64,000 nt of DNA from Acinetobacter colistiniresistens (GCF_000413935.1 NZ_KE340377.1:37527-101526), one strand, 5' to 3'; positions 8,713-19,054 are shown, counted from the stretch's first letter. Made by a program: numbers and translations. Notes: generated by a model from the sequence alone, not told the origin.

Positions 8713-9831
8713 ATGACCACAAACAAAATTAATGCCGCGGAAAGTATCCGAGGCTTGGCATGTCTCGCCGTTGTGTTGTCACATATCTCACTGACTTTTT
8801 TCCCGCAGCTGCATAATTTTGATGTCAGTAGGGTGCCGCAATATGATTTTTTTGCGCAGCTCCATCATTCTCCTCTGGCATTCTTTTATTCGGGTACAGG
8901 GGCGGTTTTTGTCTTTTTTGTTTTAAGTGGATTTGTACTGAGTTTATCCAGTTTTAAGAAGCAAAATAGTGCAGCACAGTTGAAAACATCCTTAATTAAG
9001 CGCTACCCACGTTTGGCCATTCCGACCTTTGTCTCTTGTGTGATTGCTTATCTGGTGTGTTTTGTCCCTGTTGATGTGTCTCATGTTTCAGAATGGGGTG
9101 CAGCGTTAGCCAATCCACATCCACAACTGAGCACAGCACTTTATGAAGGCAGTATCGGTGCATTCTTATTTGGGGATTCTAGCTATAACTGGGTGCTGTG
9201 GACCATGCAAATTGAGTTACTTGGGTCACTGGTCATTTATCTTGCCTGTTATTTTTATGGCAAGTTGCCCATTCTCTGTGGTCTGTTTTTGATCTTGAGT
9301 GTGATTACTGCTTATCTGATTTCGCAAACGGTATTCCTTGGCATCCTGAGTTTTATTTTGGGGATGGGACTGTTTCTGTATGCCGTAGAGCTGAGTACCG
9401 TCGTTTCGGTTGTGCTGTTTATATTGGGCTTATATTTATGTGGTGCGCATAACAGTAGTGCCAGCTATCAGTTTTTTACCCGATTTCTAGGTGAACAAAC
9501 TTACGACTACCTCAACTTTGTCGGTGGTTTTTGTATTGTGTATGCGGTGCTTAAAGGTCAATGGCTCGCCCAATTTTTTGATCGAACCGTTTGGGTGTTT
9601 TTAGGTAAGATCTCATTTTCAATTTATCTGATCCACTTAGCGGTGCTGTATGCTTTGGGCATTCCATTGTTTAATTTCCTCTACGTACAAGGTGGCTTGT
9701 CCTATCTCAATGCGGGATTACTGGCGAGTTTAGTGATTATGTTGCTGAGCATTCTTTTGGCACAACCTTATAGCCGTTATGTCGATGATGCCGCGATTAA
9801 AATCTCGAATAAGCTGGCAAAAATGTTTTAA
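8713..9831 (+). CDS. Acyltransferase 3 family membrane protein (OafA/YrhL-like)
   Basis: The 372-residue multi-pass membrane protein begins with the family signature ESIRGLACLAVVLSHISL, with the conserved Arg and His near residues 12-24. It then shows the SGTGAVFVFFVLSGFVLS segment with its catalytic-region Phe/Phe/Ser-Gly pattern, and SFSIYLIHLAVLYALG near the end. Members transfer acetyl or other acyl groups to surface polysaccharides or lipids. No capsule or O-antigen locus flanks it, so the acceptor is unknown. Confidence 0.88.
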   Translation: MTTNKINAAESIRGLACLAVVLSHISLTFFPQLHNFDVSRVPQYDFFAQLHHSPLAFFYSGTGAVFVFFVLSGFVLSLSSFKKQNSAAQLKTSLIKRYPRLAIPTFVSCVIAYLVCFVPVDVSHVSEWGAALANPHPQLSTALYEGSIGAFLFGDSSYNWVLWTMQIELLGSLVIYLACYFYGKLPILCGLFLILSVITAYLISQTVFLGILSFILGMGLFLYAVELSTVVSVVLFILGLYLCGAHNSSASYQFFTRFLGEQTYDYLNFVGGFCIVYAVLKGQWLAQFFDRTVWVFLGKISFSIYLIHLAVLYALGIPLFNFLYVQGGLSYLNAGLLASLVIMLLSILLAQPYSRYVDDAAIKISNKLAKMF

Positions 9832-9840
9832 CTGCTAAGC

Positions 9841-9872
9841 TATGCCGTCGCTATCCGTTGGCTTGCGGCATA
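9841..9872 (+). terminator. Possible hairpin after the acyltransferase gene
   Basis: TATGCCG (9841-9847) pairs with CGGCATA (9866-9872) across an 18-base loop. There is no strong T run, so it is only a candidate 3' structure. Confidence 0.3.
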
Positions 9873-9978
9873 TTGAAAAATTGAACAAACATTACAAAAA
9901 TCATCAGGCAATGCTTTCTATTGTCGCCAGAATCAGTTTTAATCAAAAAACACATAATAAAAATATGGGTTTTAATAT

Positions 9979-11718
9979 ATGAACCGTACTCATCTCAAAC
10001 ACTTTAGCCTATTCACTTCGATTTCGGTGGCGATAGCAGGCTGCGCAAGCACAGCAGTACCCGTCACAGCAACAGAACAGCTGTTTTATGGCGGACCGAT
10101 TCTCACTATGTCGGGCGATGCACCTGAATATGCAGAAGCTATCTTGGTCAAAGATGGAAAGATTCGTTTTGTCGGGTCTAAGCAGCAGGCGGTACGCTTG
10201 GCGGATCGGAAAGTTCAGTCGATTGATTTAAAAAATAAAACCTTATTACCGAGCTTTATTGATGCGCATAGTCATGTGAATATGGTCGGTTTCCATCAAA
10301 TGGTCGCCAATCTCTACCCGATGCCTGATGGGCAGGTTTCAGATATCAATTCTCTGGTGAATGTATTGACGCAATGGAAAGCTCAGAATCCAGCTGTGAT
10401 TAAAACTATGGGCGGCTGGATTCTGGGTAATGGTTATGATGATGCGCAATTGACCGAGCAACGCCATCCGACGGCAACCGATCTAGACCGGGTCTCCAAA
10501 GATCAACCTGTGATGATCTTGCATCAATCGGGGCATTTGGCTTCGGTCAATCATAAAGCACTGGAATTACTGAAGATCGATCAACATACCCCAAATCCAG
10601 CGGGTGGGGTGATTCGCCGTGAAGCAGGTTCAAATGTGCCGAATGGTGTATTGGAAGAATCGGCTTTATTTACTGCAATTGGCTCAATTTTTAAAGATGT
10701 ACCCCCTGCGGTGATGTTTCAGATTGCAGAAAAAGGCATTGATGCCTATGTAAAAAATGGTTTTACCACGGTACAAGAAGGGCGGGCTGATCAGGGTACT
10801 ACGGAAATGTGGCACGCTTTAGCCAAGCAGAATCGGCTGCCAATTGATGTGGTCTCTTATCCCGATATCACCACCAGTCAAGACTATATGCTTAAGCAAG
10901 GCAGTAGCCATCAGTATGATCATCATTTCCGTATTGGCGGAGTCAAAATTAGCTTAGATGGCTCACCTCAGGGGAAGACCGCTTGGCTGACACAACCCTA
11001 TTTAGTTCCACCTGAAGGTAAAGATAAGACTTACAGAGGCTATCCTGCGATTAGTAATGATCAACAGGTCAAGGACTATATCAATTTAGCCTTTAAGCAA
11101 GGCTGGCAAGTACTGGCCCATGCCAATGGTGACGCAGCCATTGATCAGTTTATTGGGGCGGTAAAAGATGCCACCGCAAAACAAGGCAAGGCAGATCGCC
11201 GCAGTGTACTGATCCATTCGCAGACCATTCGGGATGATCAGCTGGATCAGCTCAAAGCACTTGATATTATTCCGTCATTTTTCTCTTTACATACTTTTTA
11301 TTGGGGGGACTGGCATCGCCAACAAACGCTTGGAGAGACGAGAGCTGCCCGTATTTCGCCAACGGCAACGGCATTCAACAAGCATCTGATCTTTACGGAG
11401 CACCATGATGCCCCTGTGGTGCCACCGAGTAGCATGATGATGCTGGACGCCACGGTAAATCGAGTCACACGTACGGATTATGTATTGGGCGCAGATGAAA
11501 GAATCAGTCCTTATCTGGCATTAAAATCGATGACAGCTTGGGCGGCGTATCAATATTTTGAAGACCAGACCAAGGGCACATTAACTCAAGGCAAGTTGGC
11601 TGACTTGGTCATTCTGAATCAGAACCCGTTGACTGTCCCGAGTCGTGAGATTAAAAACATTAAAGTGCTGGCCACTTATAAAGAAGGCAAACTGATTTAT
11701 CAGGATTCAAGCCATTAA
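9979..11718 (+). CDS. Amidohydrolase family 3 (YtcJ-like) lipoprotein
   Basis: The 579-residue metal-dependent hydrolase of the urease/amidohydrolase superfamily has the metal motif DAHSHVNM (~94-101), the barrel strands VLAHANGDAAIDQF and VLIHSQTIRDDQ, and a composite beta-sandwich (KNKTLLPSFIDAHSH; GKLADLVILNQNPL). A signal peptide with IAGC (Cys ~22) makes it a likely lipoprotein; many YtcJ relatives are exported. Substrates are generally unknown. It converges on the TonB receptor and shares a bidirectional terminator with it. Confidence 0.9.
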   Translation: MNRTHLKHFSLFTSISVAIAGCASTAVPVTATEQLFYGGPILTMSGDAPEYAEAILVKDGKIRFVGSKQQAVRLADRKVQSIDLKNKTLLPSFIDAHSHVNMVGFHQMVANLYPMPDGQVSDINSLVNVLTQWKAQNPAVIKTMGGWILGNGYDDAQLTEQRHPTATDLDRVSKDQPVMILHQSGHLASVNHKALELLKIDQHTPNPAGGVIRREAGSNVPNGVLEESALFTAIGSIFKDVPPAVMFQIAEKGIDAYVKNGFTTVQEGRADQGTTEMWHALAKQNRLPIDVVSYPDITTSQDYMLKQGSSHQYDHHFRIGGVKISLDGSPQGKTAWLTQPYLVPPEGKDKTYRGYPAISNDQQVKDYINLAFKQGWQVLAHANGDAAIDQFIGAVKDATAKQGKADRRSVLIHSQTIRDDQLDQLKALDIIPSFFSLHTFYWGDWHRQQTLGETRAARISPTATAFNKHLIFTEHHDAPVVPPSSMMMLDATVNRVTRTDYVLGADERISPYLALKSMTAWAAYQYFEDQTKGTLTQGKLADLVILNQNPLTVPSREIKNIKVLATYKEGKLIYQDSSH

Positions 11719-11725
11719 AAGCATA

Positions 11726-11755
11726 AAAAAACCGAGCTAAAACGCTCGGTTTTTT
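11726..11755. terminator. Bidirectional Rho-independent terminator
   Basis: A 12-bp perfect stem (AAAAAACCGAGC 11726-11737, GCTCGGTTTTTT 11744-11755) with a 6-base loop. It has A and T runs on both sides and lies between the convergent amidohydrolase and TonB-receptor genes, so it can serve both. Confidence 0.9.
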
Positions 11756-11759
11756 ATCT

Positions 11760-14168
11760 CTACCAACGGTAATTGATCTTGCCGTAATAGAACGCGCCAT
11801 TAAAGCCAAAAGGTGAGAACTGGCTATAAGGCAAGCTTCCCCCAGTCGGTTGGTTGATGTCATATACATCTTTATCAGGATAAACATCGGTAATATTGTC
11901 TCCACCAACGGTAAAGTTCCAGTTTTGATATTGGTAAGACAGGGCTAAGTCCAGTAACCATTTGGCTGAGAATTTTTGGTCTTTGGCTTCGCCTGAATTA
12001 CTAAAGGTTTTAAAACTGCCATAGCGGGTGAGATTGGTATTCACACTGAAATTTCCAAGCTTATAGTCATTCGCTAAACTGAATTTATGTTCAGGGGTAC
12101 TCGCGGCGAGTAGACCATATTGCTCTCGACGGTCCAATCGGGTCAGATTGATTCCCAACGCATCTAGGATGGCAGGATTGCCATCGACATGAGTGACTTT
12201 ATTTTTATTGTAGTTATAAGCCAAAGAGCTATTCAGTTCCCCATAAGGCAAGTCCGTCCACTTATAGGTTGCGACTAAATCAACACCGCGGGTGCGGGTA
12301 TCGCTGGCATTGTTGAAATAACGGATGCTGCTGAAGTTGGTGTTGCTGATGCCATTTGAATTCAGATATTGACGTACTGTATCGCTACTGGCATTGATAT
12401 TGGAAGACAGGCTAATCCGGTGATCAATGTCGATTTGATACGCATCCAAGGTCACATACAACTGATCTGTCGGCGTTAGTACCACACCCACACTATAGTT
12501 TTTTGATTTTTCTGGTTTCAGCTGTTCGGCACCGAGTAATTGTGCCACTTGTGAGGTGGTTGGAAAAGTGCCAGCTTCAACCAACTGACCATTGACCAGT
12601 TGGGAGGAGGTCTGAGCAAAGTATTGTTGCGCTAAGCTTGGGGCACGAAAACCTGTAGAGGCACTGCCACGTACTGCAAGCGCAGGATGAATGGCATAGC
12701 GTAAAGACAGGGATGCATTATCAGTGTGGCCAAAATCATTGTAATATTCATGGCGATAGGCTGTAGATGCAGACAGTTTTTCAGTTAAATTGGCTTCTAA
12801 ATCCAGATAAGCCGCATAACTGTCGCGTGACCATTCTCCTGCATCAGCAGCACGAAAACCGGCTAAACCAGAAGAGCCACTTTTATAATAAGAAGCAGGA
12901 TCACCTGCTTGAATTTGATATTTCTGATTCAGATATTGTGCTCCAAAGGCAACATTCAGTGGGCTGGCGAGTGCTGCGAGATTAAACGCTCGAGAAAGAT
13001 CGAAATTCACCACGGCTTGAGCATTTTTCAGTGAGCCATTTTGGAAACCAAAAGGTGTGACGGCTCGATCTTTATAGAGATCAACATTGATCGTTTTGGT
13101 ATCAACATCATAGCGATTCAGACCATAATTGACCGAAGCATCATAATGCCATGCGGACCAATCGCCTTTAATCCCTGCCACCGCGCCAAAATCATCCAGT
13201 TGTCCTTGTATGATTGGCAGATAGCCATTTGGATAGAGGGCAGGAATATTATTGGAGGCATTGCTTAAACGATAGAATCCCGCAGTCTCGGCATTACGGT
13301 GGCTATAGGTGGCAAAGGAATACAGTTCCGTGTTATCACTAAGATCGTAGCCCAGATTGATGGCTGCTTTGACTTCATCAGAATCTGGATCACCAAAGCG
13401 GAAAGTGCGTTGCCCATAGGTGGTTGATCTCGGATCACGCAAGTCAGGCCCTGCGCGATTGGTGGCTTGGCTATCCTGCCATTCCCCTGAAAAAATTGCA
13501 TAGCCATAATGATTCAGTTGGGTGCCACCTGATGCAAAAGATTGTTTTTGCTCACCATCGCCCTTGTTATAAATACCGTATTTAATCCCGGCTTCGCCAT
13601 GTTTTGGATTGGATTTCAAAATAATATTAATCACGCCTGCAATCGCATCGGAACCATAGCGAGCTGATGCACCTTCACGGAGTACTTCGACACGGCTAAT
13701 CGCCGAGATGGGAATGGCATTTAAATCAGTGGGTGCAGAACCTCGACCAATGGTCCCGCCGAGATTGATAAAAGCCCCTGTATGGCGACGTTTGCCATTG
13801 ACCAAGACCAGCACCTGATCAGGTGCAAGCCCTTTCAGTTGTGCAGGGCGAACCAGCTCGGTTCCATCCACCACCGTTGGGCGTGGAAAGTTAATTGAAG
13901 GAATAATCCGTGATAAGGCTGTGCCCAATTCATTGGAACCAGTCCGTTCGGTCAGCTCTTTGGCACTAATCACATCAATCGGCTGTAAGGATTCGGTTTG
14001 TGAGCGATTGTTGGCACGGGTTCCTGTCACCACAATCGTCGCGAGTGTTTTGACCTGTTCGGGTTCGATAGGATTGTTTTCAGCTGCATGCAGATTGCTA
14101 TACAGGGCCAGTAGAATCAGGCTCGTACTGAGACGAAAGGGAAACATTTTGATCTGGGGAGTATTCAT
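11760..14168 (-). CDS. TonB-dependent outer-membrane receptor
   Basis: The 802-residue protein has a signal peptide ending near LHAAE, a TonB box-like LATIVVTGTR (~42-51), and a plug domain with NELGTALSRIIPSINFPRP and REGASARYGSDAIAGVINIILK. A beta-barrel with many aromatic-ended strands follows. The C-terminus is KINYRW, so the last residue is Trp instead of the usual Phe. The plug motifs are closest in style to receptors for iron chelates or other large ligands, but no siderophore genes flank it. I saw no convincing Fur box upstream, so the ligand is open. Confidence 0.92.
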   Translation of the reverse strand: MNTPQIKMFPFRLSTSLILLALYSNLHAAENNPIEPEQVKTLATIVVTGTRANNRSQTESLQPIDVISAKELTERTGSNELGTALSRIIPSINFPRPTVVDGTELVRPAQLKGLAPDQVLVLVNGKRRHTGAFINLGGTIGRGSAPTDLNAIPISAISRVEVLREGASARYGSDAIAGVINIILKSNPKHGEAGIKYGIYNKGDGEQKQSFASGGTQLNHYGYAIFSGEWQDSQATNRAGPDLRDPRSTTYGQRTFRFGDPDSDEVKAAINLGYDLSDNTELYSFATYSHRNAETAGFYRLSNASNNIPALYPNGYLPIIQGQLDDFGAVAGIKGDWSAWHYDASVNYGLNRYDVDTKTINVDLYKDRAVTPFGFQNGSLKNAQAVVNFDLSRAFNLAALASPLNVAFGAQYLNQKYQIQAGDPASYYKSGSSGLAGFRAADAGEWSRDSYAAYLDLEANLTEKLSASTAYRHEYYNDFGHTDNASLSLRYAIHPALAVRGSASTGFRAPSLAQQYFAQTSSQLVNGQLVEAGTFPTTSQVAQLLGAEQLKPEKSKNYSVGVVLTPTDQLYVTLDAYQIDIDHRISLSSNINASSDTVRQYLNSNGISNTNFSSIRYFNNASDTRTRGVDLVATYKWTDLPYGELNSSLAYNYNKNKVTHVDGNPAILDALGINLTRLDRREQYGLLAASTPEHKFSLANDYKLGNFSVNTNLTRYGSFKTFSNSGEAKDQKFSAKWLLDLALSYQYQNWNFTVGGDNITDVYPDKDVYDINQPTGGSLPYSQFSPFGFNGAFYYGKINYRW

Positions 14169-14357
14169 GTTGATGTTCTAACTCAAGTTCTGTAAATATT
14201 TGTGAACATGGTAGGAGCATCAAAATACTTTCAAAAACAATATAAAAACATAAGGTTAGAACAAAATTTGCAAAGCTGAAAATGATGCTTTTTAAGTAAA
14301 TGATTTATAGGATATTGATATTTAAAATGAAGTTATTTATTTTTGAATCGGAAATAA

Positions 14358-14385
14358 AAAAACCAGCCCGAGCGGACTGGTTTTT
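14358..14385 (-). terminator. Rho-independent terminator after purC
   Basis: AAAAACCAG (14358-14366) pairs with CTGGTTTTT (14377-14385) around a GC-rich inner loop. Read leftward it is followed by a T run. It ends the leftward dapA-bamC-purC unit. Confidence 0.8.
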
Positions 14386-14411
14386 CTGAAGCAGTAACAG
14401 CTTCGTCTAAC

Positions 14412-15131
14412 TTAGATATCGTCTAAGTTAATGCCTAAACGGGCAGCGACTTCTTCATAAGCTTCAACCACACCACCTAAACCTTGGCGGAAACGGTCTT
14501 TATCCAGTTTCTTCTTGGTGTCTTTATCCCATAAACGACAACCGTCTGGAGAGAACTCATCACCCAAGACGATACGGTCATGGAATACACCGAATTCAAG
14601 TTTGAAATCAACCAGAATCATATTACCTGCATCGAATAATGCCTTGAGCACATCATTCACTTGGTAAGTCAATTCTTTCATTTTTTCCAGTTGTTCAGCT
14701 GTTGCCCAGCCCAAAGCAATCGCTTGAGATTCGTTTACCATTGGATCGCCAAGCGCATCATCTTTGAAGAACAATTCAAAGGTTGGCGGTGTTAATTCTT
14801 TACCTTCCTCAACGCCTAAACGACGGCACAGTGAACCTGCTGCATAGTTACGAATCACGCATTCCACAGGGATCATGTGTAGCTTTTTCACCAGCACTTC
14901 AGTCGGAGAAAGCAGTTTTTCGAAATGCGTTTCGATACCCGCAGCAGCCAATTTGTCCATGATGAAGGCGTTAAAACGGTTGTTGACCTTGCCCTTACGA
15001 TCGAGTTGCTCAATTTTTTCGCCATTGAATGCTGAAGCATCATCACGAAAGACCAAAATCAGGTGATCAGCGTTATCTGTCTCGTATACAGATTTAGCTT
15101 TACCAGTATAGAGCAAGGTTTGTTTTAACAT
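14412..15131 (-). CDS. purC: Phosphoribosylaminoimidazole-succinocarboxamide synthase
   Basis: PurC joins aspartate to CAIR in purine synthesis. The 239-residue length is typical. SAICAR synthetase motifs are clear: [13 protein letters not shown] at the start, [25 protein letters not shown] and LVDFKLEFG. It lies 37 bases after the bamC gene in the same dapA-bamC-purC order known in E. coli, and its ATG (15129-15131) is preceded by a GAGG-type site. Confidence 0.97.
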   Translation of the reverse strand: MLKQTLLYTGKAKSVYETDNADHLILVFRDDASAFNGEKIEQLDRKGKVNNRFNAFIMDKLAAAGIETHFEKLLSPTEVLVKKLHMIPVECVIRNYAAGSLCRRLGVEEGKELTPPTFELFFKDDALGDPMVNESQAIALGWATAEQLEKMKELTYQVNDVLKALFDAGNMILVDFKLEFGVFHDRIVLGDEFSPDGCRLWDKDTKKKLDKDRFRQGLGGVVEAYEEVAARLGINLDDI

Positions 15132-15167
15132 GGAGGAACCTTTTGAAAAAAAATGCCTAGTAAACGA

Positions 15168-15773
15168 CTAGGCTGGCCAATTTTGGTAAATCTGGGTTAA
15201 CACTTCAGTCGCAACCGCTGGGTCTGCGAACGTGGTATCAGGTTTGAAGAGGGCAATGGTATTGCTTGAGCCTACCGCAGACAGCTTCAACACGTAGTTC
15301 TGATCATTCACCTTAATCGTTGCTTCATAGCCATGATCTGCTTGCGAGATGACTTTATAGTTGAGGCTGCTCGCGGTGGCAAAGGCATATTGCCACGCAG
15401 TCGCCGTTGGACCTTCTACTTTCAGTAATGGATTTTTGTTGCCATCCATGACCAGTTGTGGACGCCCCAAGCTGGTTACTGTCGCTTCAGTGCTATTGCT
15501 TGCAGTTTGCATTGACTCTGGACGAGGTAATGCATAACGGTTGCCAGTTTTATTTTCAAATGTTGGCGCATGTTGAATCGCAAGTGGGTCAACCGTTGGT
15601 GCTGGATACAATGGCGTGAATGGTCTTACCGTTGCATTCTCAGGGAATTTGAGAGGTTCAAGCGCTTGCGCTTTTTTATAATCTAAAGAATGATTATTGA
15701 GGGCAAAACGACCACAACCAGCCAAACTTAAAGCTGAAATGACAAGGACAACACCAAGACGTAATTGCATCAT
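15168..15773 (-). CDS. bamC: BamC-like outer-membrane assembly lipoprotein
   Basis: The 201-residue lipoprotein has the lipobox SLAGC (Cys20). After it comes a BamC-like stretch with NHSLDYKKAQALEPLKFPENA and a Pro-rich linker (RPFTPLYPAP). The second half looks like one helix-grip domain (WQYAFATASSLNYKVISQADHGYEATI). The E. coli protein is longer with two such domains, so this is a short version. The identification rests on the lipoprotein form plus the conserved position between dapA and purC, as in E. coli dapA-nlpB-purC. Confidence 0.8.
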   Translation of the reverse strand: MMQLRLGVVLVISALSLAGCGRFALNNHSLDYKKAQALEPLKFPENATVRPFTPLYPAPTVDPLAIQHAPTFENKTGNRYALPRPESMQTASNSTEATVTSLGRPQLVMDGNKNPLLKVEGPTATAWQYAFATASSLNYKVISQADHGYEATIKVNDQNYVLKLSAVGSSNTIALFKPDTTFADPAVATEVLTQIYQNWPA

Positions 15774-15785
15774 AAATTGCTCGTA

Positions 15786-16679
15786 TTAAATAATGCCCGC
15801 AGTTTTTAAATCTGTGCGGAGCGGTTCACGATATTGTTCTGCGAGAGCGGTTAAAGGCAGGCGTAGACCTGTACTAATGTATCCCATCTCATGCAATGCC
15901 CATTTCACAGGAATTGGGTTTGATTCGCAAAACAAAATATTGTGTAGATTTGCAATTTGTTGATTCAAACTTTGTGCTTTGGCTTGATCGCCAGCTAAGG
16001 CTGCTTCACAAACTTCGCTCATTTGTTTTGGTGCAACATTGGCGGTAACCGAAATATTACCTTTCGCGCCCAGTAAAATCAGTTCCCAAGCAGTTTCATC
16101 ATCGCCTGAATACACTGCAATTTTACCTTTTAAACCTTCGATGAGGGCTTGACCACGGGGTACATCACCTGTTGCATCTTTAATCCCAACAATGTTTTTA
16201 ACATCGGCAAGACGAATCACGGTTTCATTTTGCATGTCAACGCCAGTACGGCCTGGAACATTATAAAGAATTTGTGGAATATCAACGGCTTCAGCAATCG
16301 CTTTATAGTGTTGATATAAGCCTTCTTGTGTGGGTTTATTATAATATGGCGTAACGAGTAATGCGGCATCTGCACCGAGTTCTTTAGCTGCTTTGGTCAG
16401 TTCAATTGCTTCGTGAGTTGAGTTTGCACCTGTACCCGCGATAATTGGAATGCGTTTATTGGCTACACGAATCACTTCTTTGATGACTTGTGTGTGTTCT
16501 TCCATGCTTAATGTAGATGCTTCGCCCGTTGTGCCAACAGCAACAATACTATGTGTACCTTGTTGGATGTGCCACTCAACGAGCTTCTCAAGGCTCTTCC
16601 AATCTACGCGACCATCTTCAAACATAGGGGTGACGAGTGCGACAATTGAGCCTTGAATATTCGGTGCTAGCTGAGTCAT
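15786..16679 (-). CDS. dapA: 4-hydroxy-tetrahydrodipicolinate synthase
   Basis: DapA condenses pyruvate with aspartate semialdehyde in lysine/diaminopimelate synthesis. The 297-residue protein shows GTTGEASTLS (substrate loop), YYNKPTQEGLYQHY (Tyr relay), YNVPGRTGVDM, and the Schiff-base Lys in NIVGIKDATGD. It is the first gene of the leftward dapA-bamC-purC operon, with a 12-base gap to bamC. The 280-base upstream region is shared with divergent pncA and must hold both promoters. Confidence 0.97.
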   Translation of the reverse strand: MTQLAPNIQGSIVALVTPMFEDGRVDWKSLEKLVEWHIQQGTHSIVAVGTTGEASTLSMEEHTQVIKEVIRVANKRIPIIAGTGANSTHEAIELTKAAKELGADAALLVTPYYNKPTQEGLYQHYKAIAEAVDIPQILYNVPGRTGVDMQNETVIRLADVKNIVGIKDATGDVPRGQALIEGLKGKIAVYSGDDETAWELILLGAKGNISVTANVAPKQMSEVCEAALAGDQAKAQSLNQQIANLHNILFCESNPIPVKWALHEMGYISTGLRLPLTALAEQYREPLRTDLKTAGII

Positions 16680-16959
16680 TTTAAAAAACTATCCTATTTT
16701 CCCATCCGAGATTGAATTAGTTGAAACGAAATATTGGATGGTTGCAGTATTTTGATTCGCCACTCAATAATGAATCCGATTGAATGACAATTATGCAAAT
16801 TATGACTGATCGGCGGCATAAGAACAATATGCTTTAGTCAAACAGCTGAAAACTTTCATTCATCTTTAAGCTGAATGATTTTCATCTTATGAAAAGTTTA
16901 GATCGGGTTGGCTAGTCAGATGAGGTGAGGCAGGGTATTGTACTCAGGAGTGATCTGGA

Positions 16960-17604
16960 TTGAATAATGAGATGCAAACTGATTCAAAACACAGTGCCTT
17001 AATTGTGGTCGATGTGCAAAATGGCTTTACCCCAGGTGGAAACTTGGCAGTCACGGATGCAGATCAGATTATCCCTGTGATTAACCAGCTGGCGCAACAG
17101 TTTGATACGGTGATCCTGACGCAGGACTGGCATCCTGATCAGCATATCTCCTTTGCCGATAATCATGTCGATAAACGAGCTTTTGAGACCATCGAGTTGC
17201 CTTACGGAACTCAGGTCTTGTGGCCAAAGCATTGTGTACAGGGGACACAGGATGCTGAATTTCATCCCAACCTGAATATTCCAACCGCACAGCTGATTAT
17301 CCGTAAAGGCTTTCATGTGGAGATCGATAGCTACTCTGCTTTTATGGAAGCGGACCGCAAAACTCCGACAGGTCTCCAAGGCTATTTAAAAGAACATCAA
17401 ATTGATACGGTCTATATTGTCGGGATTGCCACGGATTTTTGTGTCGCATGGACGGCACTGGATGCTGCACAGATGGGATTCACAACCTATGTCATTGAAG
17501 ATGCCTGTAAAGCCATTGATTTGAATGGTTCACTGCAACAGGCGTGGCAACAGATGTTGGAGCAAGGGGTGCAGCGGATTCAATCGGCTGCTATTTTGCC
17601 ATAA
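16960..17604 (+). CDS. pncA: Nicotinamidase/pyrazinamidase
   Basis: PncA deamidates nicotinamide to nicotinate for NAD salvage. The 214-residue isochorismatase-fold protein has the Asp-Lys-Cys triad: Asp18 in VVDVQNGF, Lys116 in IIRKGFH, and Cys161 in GIATDFCVAWTALDA. The DWHP metal site is near 56-59. The start is TTG at 16960, supported by CAGGAG 9 bases upstream; the next in-frame ATG (16972) is too far from that site. pncB, the next enzyme of the salvage route, lies at 33024. Confidence 0.93.
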   Translation: MNNEMQTDSKHSALIVVDVQNGFTPGGNLAVTDADQIIPVINQLAQQFDTVILTQDWHPDQHISFADNHVDKRAFETIELPYGTQVLWPKHCVQGTQDAEFHPNLNIPTAQLIIRKGFHVEIDSYSAFMEADRKTPTGLQGYLKEHQIDTVYIVGIATDFCVAWTALDAAQMGFTTYVIEDACKAIDLNGSLQQAWQQMLEQGVQRIQSAAILP

Positions 17605-17695
17605 ACTTGAGCTGTCTGATCTAAAGACGCTAAACTTCGAAAGCTGATGCATGAACATCAGTGAAATTATGCCTTAAACCTGAATTGAGCGTTTT

Positions 17696-18160
17696 ATGAC
17701 CGTTGAACTTGATGATTTTGATCAAAAAATTATCCATCATTTACAGATGAATGGGCGCTTGGCCAATCAGGAACTTGCTGAGTTGGTCGGACTATCGACC
17801 TCTCAATGTTCACGCCGCCGTGTTCAGCTTGAACAGAAGAAAATTATCACGGGCTATTATGCGCAAATCGCATTGAGTGCTGATCCGGCACCGATTATGG
17901 GGATTATTGAGGTGAAATTGCAGAATTATAGTGATGCAACCCATGATCGCTTTGTTGAATTTCTGATGCATGAGCCGGCAGTCAAAGATATTCATAAACT
18001 GACAGGCAGCTATGATTTTGCATTGAAAGTTGCAGTTAAAAATCTCGATGAAATGGTCAAGCTGATTGGTATCCTGTCTTCCAAAAATTTTGGAGTGAGT
18101 AATCTCAATACTTCGATTGTGCTGGAAAAATTAAAAGAAAATGGTATCGGAATTAAATAG
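17696..18160 (+). CDS. Lrp/AsnC family transcriptional regulator
   Basis: A 154-residue feast/famine regulator. The N-terminal helix-turn-helix covers DDFDQKIIHHLQMNGRLANQ through LSTSQCSRRRVQLE (~5-45), followed by the ligand-binding RAM domain (~65-150; IMGIIEVKLQN, KLTGSYDFALKVAVKNLDEM). It lies between pncA and the YitT gene, both on the same strand but with their own gaps, so its target cannot be assigned. Confidence 0.92.
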   Translation: MTVELDDFDQKIIHHLQMNGRLANQELAELVGLSTSQCSRRRVQLEQKKIITGYYAQIALSADPAPIMGIIEVKLQNYSDATHDRFVEFLMHEPAVKDIHKLTGSYDFALKVAVKNLDEMVKLIGILSSKNFGVSNLNTSIVLEKLKENGIGIK

Positions 18161-18376
18161 CACCCTATCTTGCTCGACTTAGAGGCAATGAAAAATAATA
18201 CAGGAGGTCGTTAACGGGCGGAGTGTATTTGAAAGGGATTATTTTGAATATAAATTGCATTTATGGCAAAAATATAAGAATAAATTGCGAAATTTAAATA
18301 AAAATGATCAAATATGTCATGTCTTTCCTTGAAAGACATCTCTCCCTTCTGCTGTTCTGTTTTTGAGTTATGCCTT

Positions 18377-19015
18377 ATGAATACCGAGCAAAATGTATCT
18401 CTGGTAAGTCCAGTCGTGTCTGTCATCGACCAACATTCCAAGGTTGAAGATGCATTGGCCATGTTGACAGGGACATTTATCCTTTCTTTTGCGATGATCT
18501 TATTAAAACAAGCAGGCATCATGAGTGGAGGGACGGCTGGTCTATCTTTGTTATTGCATTACATCACAGACCTCAAATTTGGCATGCTGTTTTTCCTGAT
18601 CAATATCCCATTCTATTATTTTGCCTATAAAAAGATGGGTGTTGCACTGGTGGTGAAAACCTTTATTGCCGTGACATTGCTGGCGGGCTTTAGTGAGCTT
18701 ATTCCACAGTTTTTTCATCTTTCAGACGTCAATCCAATTTATGCCACCATTTTTGCCAATGTATTGATGGGGGTGAGCTTTCTGATTTTATTTAGACATC
18801 GCTCAAGCTTAGGGGGCATTAATTTGCTGGCCTTGTATTTACAGGAACGTTTTAACATTCCAGCAGGTAAAGTTCAGTTAGGGCTGGATATCGCAATCTT
18901 GTCCACGTCATTGTTATTTGTGGACTGGAAGCTGATCTTGATTTCGATTTTGGGTGTGATTATTTTGAATTCGATTATTTTACTGAATCATAAAACCACG
19001 CGCTATGTGGCATAA
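18377..19015 (+). CDS. YitT family inner-membrane protein
   Basis: A 212-residue membrane protein with five to six hydrophobic segments and the YitT-family phrases KQAGIMSGGTAGLSLLLHYIT, FFLINIPFYYFAYKKMG and HRSSLGGINLLALYLQER. The function of the family is not settled. I use the ATG at 18377 rather than the upstream in-frame 18314, because the extra 21 residues (Cys-rich, unlike the family) look untranslated and the family starts near the first transmembrane helix. Confidence 0.85.
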   Translation: MNTEQNVSLVSPVVSVIDQHSKVEDALAMLTGTFILSFAMILLKQAGIMSGGTAGLSLLLHYITDLKFGMLFFLINIPFYYFAYKKMGVALVVKTFIAVTLLAGFSELIPQFFHLSDVNPIYATIFANVLMGVSFLILFRHRSSLGGINLLALYLQERFNIPAGKVQLGLDIAILSTSLLFVDWKLILISILGVIILNSIILLNHKTTRYVA

Positions 19016-19054
19016 AATCATTGTCTTATTATTATAATGAATTGAAAAATATAA

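Noticed and set aside
14169..14230. Fur box upstream of the TonB receptor
   Set aside because: No GATAATGATAATCATTATC-like palindrome was visible; AT-richness alone is not evidence.
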